The notes: generated by a model from the letters alone, not told the origin. A stretch of 24,966 bases of DNA from Priapulus caudatus (GCF_000485595.1 NW_014577732.1:102174-127139); one strand, 5' to 3'; counted from the stretch's first letter, positions 1-9,016 are shown. Made by a program: numbers and translations.

Positions 1-63
<63 letters not shown>
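1..63. repeat. (CA)n array, end of a longer tract
   Basis: Pure CA dinucleotides running off the left edge of the window. They are followed by the same junction as the 1-kb (CA)n array ending at 10986. Confidence 0.95.
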
Positions 64-66
<3 letters not shown>

Positions 67-734
67 AACGAAGCCTAGAACAAGATCCAGATAAAATGTA
101 TCATGTATGCGTATATTTAGATACAATATTCAATAATGACTTAAATGTAACCCAACAAGAGTAGGGTTACATTATGATTATTCAATTTATTGTAATTTTA
201 AATTTGTATTATCAATTATGCGTTAACGATTTGGCGCTGCAATGCCACTGACACCAGTTTACTCACCACCGGCATGTATTGTACAAGTTGGTAGAAGTGT
301 CGTATACATTGTCTGTGCTTTGAGCATCGCAACGAGTGATTTTTTCATTATTCTACTCATTGTAATTGTAAAATGTTGTTGGTGCAAATCCAGCGTGAAC
401 TACGCGGAATTGGTGACGTCATCGAAACCGTGTGCGACCGCAGCGCCGACGCGCGTGTGGACTCATGGTAACTATTGTTTACGAAACGTAGCTTCGTAGG
501 GTACTTTCCTGTTTTAATAACTTTAAACGCATTAATTATTTCCTAACTATAATTAGATACATCCCAAGCCTGCCCAGCGGGCCAAGTTTACTTGTGCCCA
601 GTTTAGCACCCCGGATTAGTTTAACACACATGCGAAAACACCTTTGGCTTTGCAGCCAGGGGCCCAAACGGTCCATGGCTGATGGCATGCACCACAGCAC
701 AGGCACTAGCTCTATAGCCTCTACTCAGTCTCTA

Positions 735-796
735 CTAGCACTATAGCCCGCTTACATTGACTGCCGCTGGCAACTGTACGCGGGCTATAGTACTAG
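735..796. repeat. Inverted repeat, 17-bp arms
   Basis: CTAGCACTATAGCCCGC (735-751) pairs with GCGGGCTATAGTACTAG (780-796) with one mismatch and a 28-base loop. It is present in duplication copy 1 and degraded in copy 2. Confidence 0.75.
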
Positions 797-832
797 AGCT
801 ACACATACACTTGCCACTTGTTTCGGCTCAGG

Positions 833-1101
833 CTCTACTCTCTTTCACCTATTAGTATTATTGCCGACAATTTCCTGTAAATGTCGTCCAAATGCTCATC
901 TGCAACACACTGTCACACGGTGGCCGCCGCACGCTAGGTGCTGCACAGACACAGTGACACATAAATATATAGTATATATATATATGTGTCACTGTGCAGC
1001 ACCTAGCGTGCGGCAGCCAGCGTGTGACAGTGTGTTGCAGATGAGCATTTGGACGGCATTTACAGGAAATTGTCGGCAATAATAGGTGAAAGAGAGTAGA
1101 G
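833..1101. mobile_element. 269-bp near-perfect palindrome (fold-back/MITE-like)
   Basis: Arms of about 125 bases run from CTCTACTCTCTTTCACCT inward to an AT-rich loop near 961-986 and back to AGGTGAAAGAGAGTAGAG. Translating either strand gives almost the same short peptide, which shows the symmetry. A second copy is at 11767-12038, and a divergent copy of the right arm with its flank is near 13553-13705, so this belongs to a dispersed family. No transposase is present. Confidence 0.85.
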
Positions 1102-1164
1102 AAACATTAAGACTTTGGTAGTAAATAGATTTCGTATTTATTTAGTATTAAAAAACTAGGCCTT

Positions 1165-1435
1165 TGTGGCCCAGTGCCAGTGGTTAGGCCACGTATATTG
1201 TCCACTGAAGGCTGCGAGGTCAAACCCTGGCCGGGGCAGTGAATTTTCTCAAGGTGTAAAAACCTTGCTCTCAACATTGGAGACTGTGAATCTCCCGTGG
1301 CTCGGATGACCACGTAAAATGGCGGTCCCGTCTCCAGTAATACTAAGGCCAATGGGGACGTAAAAGAACCACTGAGGGTGCAAAAAAAACTCTGGCTGTG
1401 GCCACCCTCAGTGCCATTCGGCTAAAAGGCTAACT
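1165..1435 (+). mobile_element. tRNA-derived SINE-like segment
   Basis: GTGGCCCAGTGCCAGTGGTT resembles a pol III A box region, and GAGGTCAAACCCTGGCCGG a B box about 45 bases later. The body has GATGACCACGTAAAATGGC and GGGGACGTAAAAGAACC, reminiscent of conserved SINE central domains in marine animals. The tail forms a hairpin, CACTGAGGGTG with CCACCCTCAGTG. The family name is not determined. A second copy lies in 12100-12355. Confidence 0.55.
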
Positions 1436-1605
1436 ACCGCTGAGAGGGTTTATGTCCCCCAGGGTACTGCCGGAACGTACCCTGGGTACGGTCTGGTATA
1501 CCGGAACGTACCCTGGTACTATCTAATATGCCAGACCTTACCTCGCCTACTCCACTAACGAAGCGTGCGTCCTTGAAAAACTAATTCACACTTTTGTGGA
1601 AACTG

Positions 1606-1718
1606 TAGGCCTATAACTGTTGTATAGGTGTATAACTGTTGTATAGGTGTATAACTGTTGTATAGGTGTATAACTGTTGTATAGGTATATATATATATAG
1701 GTGTATAACTGTAGGCCT
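1606..1718. repeat. 19-bp minisatellite
   Basis: About five tandem copies of GTGTATAACTGTTGTATAG with a short (TA)n interruption near 1685-1699. It lies beyond the duplication edge and is unique to this location. Confidence 0.85.
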
Positions 1719-2203
1719 ACTGTTTTTATATCAACTATAGTATTCCCTATTTATTAATGCCGAGAGTGTAATAATCAATAAATTCTCAGTTGAACACCTT
1801 CTTTAGAAATGCTCATTGACAGTACAGTTCAACTAAATTAAACAATAAATGCATATTTGAAATTCGTATAAACTTTACAGGATTTATTATGTAATAAATA
1901 ACTTTCTACATGCATCCTGATAAATGCATATCATAAGAAAATTGTTTCGATGTAAAAAATATTAAACAATTTAAACAATAAAAATATGAATAGTTATGTT
2001 GGGACATACATTGCATTTTATTACATTTAACATGAAAATTATGTTCAGATATATTCTATAAAATCAAAGATTTTATATTTTATATTAGCTGCTATATGTT
2101 GTTAACGGCATAGACTTTTTCCGAGTAGGTATTATTCATAGACTAGTATGCTGTTTACAAGTGTGTATATCAGTTCAGGATCACCAATCAATTAATTTAC
2201 ATA
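1719..2203. other. AT-rich intergenic sequence
   Basis: No coding signal on either strand. AT-rich DNA with scattered AATAAA/TTTATT hexamers, lying beyond the 3' end of MTO1. GTCATGATCATGAC at 2213-2226, just past this stretch, is a perfect 14-bp palindrome. Confidence 0.6.
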
Positions 2204-2209
2204 TTTATT
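2204..2209 (-). promoter_or_regulatory. Candidate MTO1 polyadenylation signal
   Basis: AATAAA on the minus strand about 125 bases past the MTO1 stop codon, in AT-rich DNA. Position and hexamer fit, but no transcript evidence is available. Confidence 0.4.
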
Positions 2210-2333
2210 CTGGTCATGATCATGACTTATTTTCATTTGGGTGGGAATACTTTTAAGTTTTTTGTGAAGCATTTGGTCAAACTATTAATAAGTTTAATGT
2301 GCTTTAGAGTGCAGTGTGATTAGAGACCAGTCC

Positions 2334-2450
2334 TCACGATGACAACGACGACGTTGACACGGTCGTTTCCTTCTGTGACCTTTTAACGAACTGCAGCAGA
2401 CGTACAACAGCGACGGGTGTAACTCCTTGTATTCTGCTCGCTGCTCCAAT
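2334..2450 (-). CDS. MTO1: MTO1 terminal exon
   Basis: Encodes [20 protein letters not shown] and then [18 protein letters not shown] before TGA. The IGAASRI-GVTPA core is the classic end of MnmG proteins. The acceptor is TTTGTACAG. The tail after FVKR is short. Confidence 0.92.
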   Translation of the reverse strand: MGAASRIQGVTPVAVVRLLQFVKRSQKETTVSTSSLSS

Positions 2451-5400
2451 CTGTACAAACAGATCGTCAACACGTTTAACGTAAATCGCACCTCTAGTTA
2501 CAATGAAATGCACGTGTGATGCATGCAGAACTTTGTAACTTTGTAAAATATTTGTCAATCATGAATAGATTATCTTGGTGGGTTCGACTGTTCTCACGTA
2601 TTCTACACACATACATACAGTACATAGCACATAATCATAGCATAGTTATAGTATATAGTAGTAGACTTCTTGTGAAGTTCGTGTGTTCTTGGCATCGTTT
2701 GAGCAGACGAGGCACTTCAGGTAGAGATGTGGGTCTTACCGTGTGGGGCCGTACCGCCTCCAGCTTCTTCTTGGCTTCATTCGACAAAGACAGAGAGGGA
2801 GCAGAGTAGTCCATGTCGTCAGGGAGCAGGAGATGTTCATCCTTTCTCGCTTCAACGATGTCCCGCATCATTTCAGCCTCTTTCTCGGCATACGTGGCTG
2901 GAAAGCAAAACCATATTATAAGAGCCAATGTAAGATATGTATGTATCAGCGACTTATCAGCGGATAATATCGCGATCAGGAGAGATCAAACTAACTTCAA
3001 CTCAGTGATGAAAGCAACCATACCAAACACTTGTCATATAGGATAAAAATTGCGACACCATAGACAACACTTTCCTTATCCCTAGCCCCTACTGTCAATT
3101 CTAGCATGCACGTATAATGTATACACTACATAAATATACATCACATTTAAGTTCACGATTCTAGTGCCTACCCTGTATCTTGATCCGCTCACTCACGTGA
3201 TGATCTAAAGGAAGACGGCTGAATTCATCAGGAAAAGCCTGTGCCATCATTTCCATTGTTACGACTGCCAACCCTAGCATATCATAGGCTCTGTAAAAAA
3301 TGTTATAAATTCAAACTAGAGTGGGGATTTGTACATCCTTATTCATAGACTAAACAGATAGCGTTTATGTGACAGAACGACTTCATATAAATATCACTTT
3401 ATAATTACGATGTATTTAATTAAATAAAAAGTTCCAGTATACATTTAACTTAAAATAGCACAAAAATCTAACCCAAGCAATGCTATCTAATGCTGCTGCT
3501 CAAGCCACGTATTCTATTGTAGTCACTATAGTATCAAAATACGTACGATTTTGGGTTGTGATTTGTCTGCGACCTTTGCAGCCGTAGACCGCTCCACCAG
3601 TGAGACAGCGGCTTGTTTATTGACTTTAAGCAAGCGGTGGCCTCCTCCAGTTTTTCTTGAATTCTCTTCATCTTGCTGTGCCTGGCCTCGCTCACACAGC
3701 CTGCCTTGTAACCTACCATGTATGGTTACACACACAGATGAGCTTCAATTACAAAAGCCTACTATGAGTTAGTAAACACTGAATGCAACCCCTTAGCCAC
3801 CCACTCACAGGGCAAGTTATCTATTCTGTACGGTGAAAGGCAAGTGCAAGGTCAAACATCAAAAGTAGCTATTCACTAGGACTATTTACATTCTTGCTCA
3901 GTTACGATTCATCTCTCCTGGCTAGTGAATGCAACCACACCGCACGCACATGCACACACACACGCACACACGCACACACGCACGCCCACACGCAAGCACG
4001 CACGCATGCACACACGTTTACCGCAAGCACTCACGCGTGCACACACCTTTGCCGGTCAGTCTGAGATCGGCGTTGTCCGGACGTAAGACAAGTCTGAACT
4101 CTGCTCTGCTGGTGAACATGCGATACGGCTCACTCGTGCCCAGCGTCGTCAGGTCGTCTATGAGCACACCGATATAACCCTCGGTCCTGTCTACCAGCAG
4201 TGGTGGCTGCTGCTGGCTCTTCTTCACTGCATTGATTCCAGCTATGAGACCCTGCGACAGAATAAAGACATTCAGTGAGGCGATGAAAGTATTCGTAACT
4301 CTACTAGCAATTCGCACGCATTCTGTAAATAAACATAGATCAAATAGCAGCGTTTCAATCAATGACTGCTGTGCAAGCCAACGGGTGGAAAACCACTCAA
4401 TCGAGTGAATCACTCACTGCGAGGGGGAAATATTTCATAGGTTGCCATGACACTTAGCAGGAGACGACGACGTCGTTGCCACGGTTACCTGAGCTGCAGC
4501 CTCCTCGTAGCCGGTGGTGCCGTTTATCTGGCCGGCAAAGAAGAGGTTCTCGATGCGCAAGGTTTCCAGCGACGGACGCAGTTGCTGCGGTTCTATATAG
4601 TCGTACTGAACGCCGTAACCTGCAAATTATTCAAAGCTGACCATCAGGACCAATGCTAAATGCCTGGTTGTAGACACTTTAAGCATGTTTCAAACACAAC
4701 TATAACTAGACAGAGGGCACTCACGGAGAGTGCATACCTCCGCCAACATGTAACATGTATGTCTTATTATTGTATTGGCTTGCTGTTCGCTCGCTCGTAG
4801 CAGCCGCTCGTTGCTGCTGCTCGCTCACATGTACACGCTTGACTGGACGCGCTAATATCGATCGCGCCAACACACTAACACACTAACACTGACTGGCCTG
4901 CTGCTGGCTACACGAACACACTAACACACGAACGCACGAGACTGATCACATAACCTCCGCCCTCCAACTCCATTGGGTGGAGGTAATTAAGGATACATTC
5001 AGGGTTGCAGACGAAATTTAGTCAAAATTTTAATACCCATTTTATTTGATAGATGGCGCCTCTGGGCAGCTATATGTGTGGTATATATTTGGTGAGCAGT
5101 TATGTTGTAATTCCCTTTACAGAGGTACCTGTCCGTAACCCTGACTTTATCCTTAAAACTCAGCATACGTGTCAGTTATAGATTCAACCTCTAGCGTAGA
5201 TTTTGAAATATGGATTATGATGCAGATGATTATTGATTTACAATTGGCTCAAGATTTCACTTGAAAGGACAGGATTAATTACTGCGAATGCATTGCCAAT
5301 AGACATAACATACATGCATGTTCGCTTGCCACCACCATTCTCTGCACACACAGCTTCATCTCGCACACTGCAGCAAACACGGACCATACCTAGCTGGGCC

Positions 5401-8400
5401 AACCTCCCACACTGCAGAAAACACGGACCATACCTAGCTGGGCCAATCTCCCACACTGCAGAAAACACGGACCATACCTGGCTGGGCCAATCTCCCACAC
5501 TGCAGAAAACACGGACAATACCTGGCTGGGCCAATCTACCACACTGCAGAAAATACGGACCATCCCTAGCTGGGAAAATCTTTCACACTGCAGAAAACAC
5601 GGACCATACCTGGCTGGGCCAATCTCCCACACTGCAGAAAACACGGACCATACCTGGCTGGGCCAATCTCCCACACCGCAAAAAACACGGACAATACCTG
5701 GCTGGGCCAATCTGCCACACTGCAGAAAACACGGACCATACCTGGCTGGGCCAACCTCCCACACTGCAGAAAACACAGACTATACCTGGCTGGGCCAATC
5801 TCCCACACTGCAGAAAACACGGACTATACCTGGCTGGGCCAATCTGCCACACTGCAGAAAACACGGACCATACCTGGCTGGGCCAACCTCCCACACTGCA
5901 GAAAACACAGACTATACCTGGCTGGGCCAATCTCCCACACTGCAGAAAACACGGACTATACCTGGCTGGGCCAACCTCCCACACCGCAGAAAAGACGGAC
6001 TATACCTGGCTGGGCCATCTCCACACGCTCCAGTCCTCGCATCTCCCTCATCGCTCGCAGCTGGTGCTCCTCAGGCATTGTCATCGAGATGCCCTGCGGG
6101 TAGACGAGAGGGGAATCCAGTCCCTCCGGCTCCAACCAAACCTGGTGCTCTGTTTTGCTCTTGAAGCGTAACACCTTGGACTCTATCGAGGGGCAATACC
6201 TGGACAGGTGAGGTAACGATATAATACATTTCACTCACACAACCCAAAAATCAAGGGCAATACCTGGATGGGTAACATTATAATACACTTCGCTCATACA
6301 ACCCAAAAATCCAGGGTAACTAGCTGGGCGATATTTCTACACGCTCCCCAAGGAAATGCAGAATGCGAAAAAAGCTCCAGCGACGATAATACTCATGACT
6401 AAATATATTTATTTAATTTCTAGTTATTTATATTGCATTTTTACATTTCTATTTTTAGCTTGCTTAGCAGACTGGTTGACTGTTGTAAGTAGAGCCACAA
6501 GTGTTAGATTGAATACATACATAGGACCAGAACTCTCTTCCTCTACGTGTTTATTAAGATGCAATGTATCCCTGATCACTTTGTGTACCTCTTCGTTTGT
6601 GAAGGTCATATGACACGGAACTTGATCTTCAGCCTTAATTACAACAATACACAATACAGACATGAAAACGTAACATCGTTAACGATAGCATTTTACAAGG
6701 CACATGAAAACTCTTCAGGAGATAGCCAAGTGAATTCTGGTAATGATGAATTACTTGACAGTAGAGCATATATACATGTTTCAGTTCATGACAGTATATT
6801 GTGGCTTCAATGAGTTCGTCTACTCAGAAGAGGCTGTACCTTTATCCAGACTTTGTCGCTCAGGAACGAGAAAGGCACGGGAGGGTTGTCGCCTTCCATC
6901 ACCGCCGTCTTTGAAAAATCGATCGTCTCCTTTATCAATCTAGGCGGAGTTCCTGTGTGTGCAAGCGTGGATAGCCACTGAGCATACTAATCCACACTAT
7001 TCTGGAATGCATTGACACTTTTAGTTTGCTAAATGCATAACAGTTAGCCTCTTTTAGTTTGATATATGCATAACAGTTAGGCCCTTGTAGTTTGATATAT
7101 GCATAACAGTTAGCCCCTTGTAGTTTGCTATATACATAACAGTTAGGCCCTTTTAGTTTGCTACGTACATAATATTTAACCGCTGTGTTCCCGGTGTTGT
7201 ACCTAAACATACCAGTTTTCAACCTGCCCATCGTAAAACCAGCCGTCTCTATTGTTCGAGCTAGACCGACGGAGGGTTGGTCGCCGATGCGGCCAGCTGG
7301 CGTCGTGTTCAACCCGATAAAGATCTCTCCACGTAGAAACGTGCCCGCTGTCAGAACGACCGTCTTCGCCCGGACGGTAGTTCCATCGCCTGTAACACAA
7401 TGCCTAATAGTTGAGTCTGACGTCAGTAAGTATGTATTTAAAGGGCCGTAGCTCCTTGCACACATATGCCGTAATCCAAATGCCCTCTAACCCTGTAAGC
7501 TTATATATGGGAATATAAGTTTTATAACTATGAACTATGGTATTTACAGAGGTGGCATATGCTTACAGCTGTCAAATAAAATTTTTAACAAAAAATCGAT
7601 AAACTACTTCCCATAAACTTTAAGTGTATTCTTAATTATCACCACGGCCTCACCCAGAACGACTCCGTGGCACCGCTCCTTACACATGTCTGTTCTAGTC
7701 TGTACCGTAGCGCCATCTAGTAGCAGGTCTTCTACTGCCGCGGCTCTCATGGTAAGGTTTGGCATGTTGAGTAACTCCGCTTGCACGTGCTTCTTGTACA
7801 GCTTTCGATCTACCTGAGCTCTTGGGCCCTAAAAACCCAGTGAGGGTAATACAATAACGTATTCACTGTAATGGAATATCCGTTTATAATTTTATATACC
7901 TTCTAGAGCAAACCAATCATCGTCTGTACTCTACCAGTTTTCATTTGTAACAGAAACAGAATACCTGTACTATACTGCTTATGATAAACTTCCCATCCAT
8001 GCCCATTCTCTACCCTGTTTGTGTACCATCTCAAAACGTTTAAGTCATTTGCATACAGCAATAATGTATATGTATATGCTATATGTACACATATATATAA
8101 TATATATTAGGATAGTGTGTTTCTTTGCTAATTGTACATATACTTTTCTGCTAGTTGATGATTTAAGTTGCAATGACTATTAAAACAGGGATGAATGTTT
8201 TTTAATAGCTACATACTATTCCTGACAGTGACAGGCGCTGAACGTACCCAGACAGCCGGTCCCTTTCGCCTGTTCAGCATCTTGTACTGAATGCCAGACT
8301 TATCACAGATTCTCCCACACAAGCCATCAAGTGCATCCACCTCTCTCATGAGATGTCCCTTACCAATTCCCCCAAATGACGGGTTGCAGGACATCTCCCC

Positions 8401-9016
8401 TATAAAAAAAAGAATGCACTTTAATAAGGATAGGGACCATGCATGCAGTGGCATATGGCTCTTTATAGGTGCTACATTTACTCACTTCCATAGTTCCAAA
8501 GATCTATACATAAATATAATAAACACGTGAAATATGTGTATATATATTTCAAAATGCATTTCTCTCTACTACACATATTAAATAAATAAGAATTATTCAT
8601 TCTTATTCATTCTTCTATTAATTCATATTGGAATTCTCCTCCTTAATTCTTATCTGGTTAATTGTAATAGTAAAAATTGTTCTACTGTAACTTGCAAAGT
8701 TGATCTATCGATTGTGATCAACTTTGACTCTAACCATACCTTTGGTATACCCCCCCCCTGGACTTTAAAGATTGCAACTCTTACAAGGTTACGCGGTTAC
8801 TTAATTGTGCACCGTATCAAATATTATTGAGTGAATAGTGGTCGATGCGATATATAGACGGATACCGTTTCACCAATTGTGAGGTTATACCTATGCTATC
8901 TATTTTATGTGTGAGCAGGAGGGTGTCGGCACCCATGCGTGCCGCGGCTGCTGCGGCCTCCGTCCCTGCATGGCCGCCTCCTACGACGACCACGTCGTAT
9001 TGCTTCTCCCGCGAAC
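2334..9016 (-). CDS. MTO1: MTO1 / MnmG-family mitochondrial tRNA-modifying flavoprotein, 13 coding exons, 5' exon missing
   Basis: This is the MTO1 (bacterial MnmG/GidA) subunit. With GTPBP3/MnmE it installs 5-taurinomethyl-type or carboxymethylaminomethyl-type modifications on wobble U34 of mitochondrial tRNAs, using FAD. Coding exons on the minus strand are 9016-8891, 8399-8248, 7828-7654, 7389-7213, 6952-6840, 6633-6521, 6199-6006, 4619-4489, 4251-4047, 3712-3547, 3290-3172, 2897-2740 and 2450-2334. All twelve introns are GT-AG, every phase closes, and the spliced product is about 647 residues. Visible motifs, in order, are [14 protein letters not shown] (dinucleotide binding), [14 protein letters not shown] and YCPSIESK (the two conserved cysteines of the family), [34 protein letters not shown] and a C-terminal GVTPVAV helix region. 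From memory human MTO1 is about 717 residues, so the missing part is roughly the mitochondrial targeting segment. No in-frame ATG precedes the first exon, so an upstream exon must exist. The family assignment is essentially certain. Confidence 0.95.
2740..2897 (-). CDS. MTO1: MTO1 exon: [10 protein letters not shown]...RPHT
   Basis: Encodes [40 protein letters not shown] and [11 protein letters not shown]. This is the tRNA-binding helical tail with the family's LP-D-DY and SLS-E motifs. The acceptor is TTGCTTTCCAG and the donor CACG|GTAAGA, phase 0. Confidence 0.92.
3172..3290 (-). CDS. MTO1: MTO1 exon: helical C-terminal domain, part 2
   Basis: Too short to stand out as an ORF, but recovered by splice phase. 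It encodes [20 protein letters not shown] through [10 protein letters not shown]. The acceptor is TTTTTTACAG and the donor CAGG|GTAGGC. It joins the next exon as ERIKIQATY, matching the family pattern ERLKIEATY. Confidence 0.88.
3547..3712 (-). CDS. MTO1: MTO1 exon: helical C-terminal domain, part 1
   Basis: Encodes [20 protein letters not shown] through [11 protein letters not shown] aligns with the family's GYK-AGCVS. The helical region after it is weakly conserved, as usual for MTO1. The acceptor is CATGGTAG and the donor AAATC|GTACGT. Confidence 0.88.
3930..4020. repeat. (CA)n/(CACG)n microsatellite in an MTO1 intron
   Basis: Mixed CACA and CGCA units immediately intronic to the exon ending at 4047. 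Confidence 0.9.
4047..4251 (-). CDS. MTO1: MTO1 exon: [12 protein letters not shown]...TSRAEFRL
   Basis: Encodes [52 protein letters not shown] and ends at RLTGKG. The acceptor is CTGTCGCAG and the donor AAAG|GTGTGT. A (CACG/CA)n tract begins within 40 bases of the donor. Confidence 0.95.
4489..4619 (-). CDS. MTO1: MTO1 exon: [20 protein letters not shown] motif
   Basis: Encodes [20 protein letters not shown] then [20 protein letters not shown], the most conserved C-terminal FAD-contacting motif of the family. The acceptor is ATTTGCAG and the donor GCTCAG|GTAACC, ending in phase 0. Confidence 0.94.
4714..4992. mobile_element. Possible degenerate MITE in MTO1 intron
   Basis: GGAGAGTGCATACCTCCGCC (4726-4745) and TAACCTCCGCCCTCC with GGGTGGAGGTAATT near 4951-4989 share an ACCTCCGCC core in both orientations. 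I recall similar GAGAGTGC-x-ACCTCCGCC motifs in repeats of many aquatic animals, but this is unverified. The interior is CGCTCGCT- and CTAACACA-rich simple sequence. Confidence 0.35.
5368..6027. repeat. 44-bp minisatellite, 15 units, built from an MTO1 exon-intron boundary
   Basis: Exact 44-base periodicity (CTGCAG or variant at 5368, 5412, 5456 through 5984). On the minus strand each unit reads GGCCCAGC(C/T)AG then GTATGG or GTATAG, a copy of the MTO1 exon end and splice donor at 6006. Further along it reads GTGTTTTCTGCAG, an acceptor-like string. Two blocks of three units (5709-5840 and 5841-5972) are identical, showing recent 132-bp duplication. The donor-proximal unit merges into real exon sequence. 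Confidence 0.95.
6006..6199 (-). CDS. MTO1: MTO1 exon: second catalytic-cysteine region; its edges are duplicated in both flanking introns
   Basis: Encodes [32 protein letters not shown] and ends at EMAQPG. YCPSIE holds the second conserved MnmG cysteine. The acceptor is CCTGTCCAG|G and the donor CAGCCAG|GTATAG. Unusually, the 3' edge of this exon is the boundary unit of a 15-copy 44-bp array in the downstream intron. The acceptor edge is copied once more in the upstream intron. Confidence 0.93.
6193..6350. repeat. About 60-bp duplication at the acceptor edge of the same MTO1 exon
   Basis: GGGCAATACCTGGA (the minus-strand acceptor CCAG|GTATTGCCC) occurs at the real splice site and again at 6255-6268. 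Each copy is followed by TAATACA(T/C)TTC(A/G)CTCA and ACAACCCAAAAATC. A third, eroded copy follows to about 6350. Confidence 0.85.
6521..6633 (-). CDS. MTO1: MTO1 exon: [12 protein letters not shown] segment
   Basis: Encodes [20 protein letters not shown] through EEESSGPM. The acceptor is GTAATTAAG (weak pyrimidine tract) and the donor CCTAT|GTATGT. It splits the Met codon before YCPSIESK, which is confirmed by phase with the next exon. Confidence 0.91.
6840..6952 (-). CDS. MTO1: MTO1 exon: TPPR...VWIK segment
   Basis: Encodes [13 protein letters not shown] through [14 protein letters not shown], joined to the previous exon as KTG-TPPR, which matches the family order. The acceptor is ACACACAG and the donor AAAG|GTACAG, ending in phase 0. 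Confidence 0.92.
7018..7175. repeat. 33-bp intronic minisatellite in MTO1
   Basis: About five units containing ATATGCATAACAGTTAGGCC, period 33. Because the period is a multiple of three and has no stop, the minus-strand frame entering from the exon at 7213 remains open as an 11-residue repeat ([11 protein letters not shown]). Confidence 0.88.
7213..7389 (-). CDS. MTO1: MTO1 exon: TAGTFLRG / AGRIGDQPS segment
   Basis: Encodes [20 protein letters not shown] through GRLKTG, including the family motif AGRIGDQPS. The acceptor is TTGTGTTACAG and the donor ACTG|GTATGT. A 33-bp intronic minisatellite starts about 40 bases past the donor, and translation stays open into it. Confidence 0.93.
7654..7828 (-). 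CDS. MTO1: MTO1 exon: [12 protein letters not shown] segment
   Basis: Encodes [20 protein letters not shown] through [11 protein letters not shown]. The acceptor is GTTTTTAG and the donor CTGG|GTGAGG, ending in phase 1. It covers the stretch of the FAD-binding domain where family members vary in length. Confidence 0.92.
8248..8399 (-). CDS. MTO1: MTO1 exon: first catalytic-cysteine region
   Basis: Encodes [20 protein letters not shown] through RRKGPAVW, holding the first conserved MnmG cysteine (SCNPS). The acceptor is TTTTTTATAG and the donor TCTGG|GTACGT. It ends in phase 0 after Trp, as expected from the family (AVW followed by RAQ-DRKLYK). Confidence 0.93.
8891..9016 (-). CDS. MTO1: MTO1 exon (first one visible): FAD/NAD-binding N-terminus
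   Basis: Encodes [20 protein letters not shown] through KIDSIG. The acceptor is TTGTATAG at 9017 and the donor is CATAG|GTATAA at 8890. The exon starts with two bases of a split codon. The frame upstream runs into TAG before any ATG, so this is not the initiating exon. Confidence 0.92.

Larger units (their letters stand above)
64..1561 (+). repeat. Direct duplication, copy 1 (about 1.5 kb)
   Basis: Nearly the same sequence recurs in the same orientation at 10987-12497. Both copies begin right at the end of a (CA)n array with CTCAACGAAGCCTAGAACAA and diverge abruptly after CCACTAACGA. The unit holds nested fold-back sequences, a 269-bp palindrome and a tRNA-SINE-like segment. Differences are mostly short indels. 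Confidence 0.93.

Noticed and set aside
858-1082. Two nearly identical 73-residue ORFs on opposite strands
   Set aside because: They are the two arms of one palindrome. No start context or homology.
1165-1240. Functional tRNA gene
   Set aside because: Box motifs are degenerate and no clean cloverleaf can be drawn. A SINE head is more likely.
5368-6027. CRISPR-like regular array
   Set aside because: The repeats are contiguous 44-bp units without unique spacers, in a eukaryotic intron.
5233-6171. 312-codon plus-strand ORF with repeats such as [12 protein letters not shown] and [14 protein letters not shown]
   Set aside because: It is the antisense of the 44-bp MTO1 intronic array. A 44-base period cycles through three frames without stops, so any frame is open. 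It also overlaps a real MTO1 exon.
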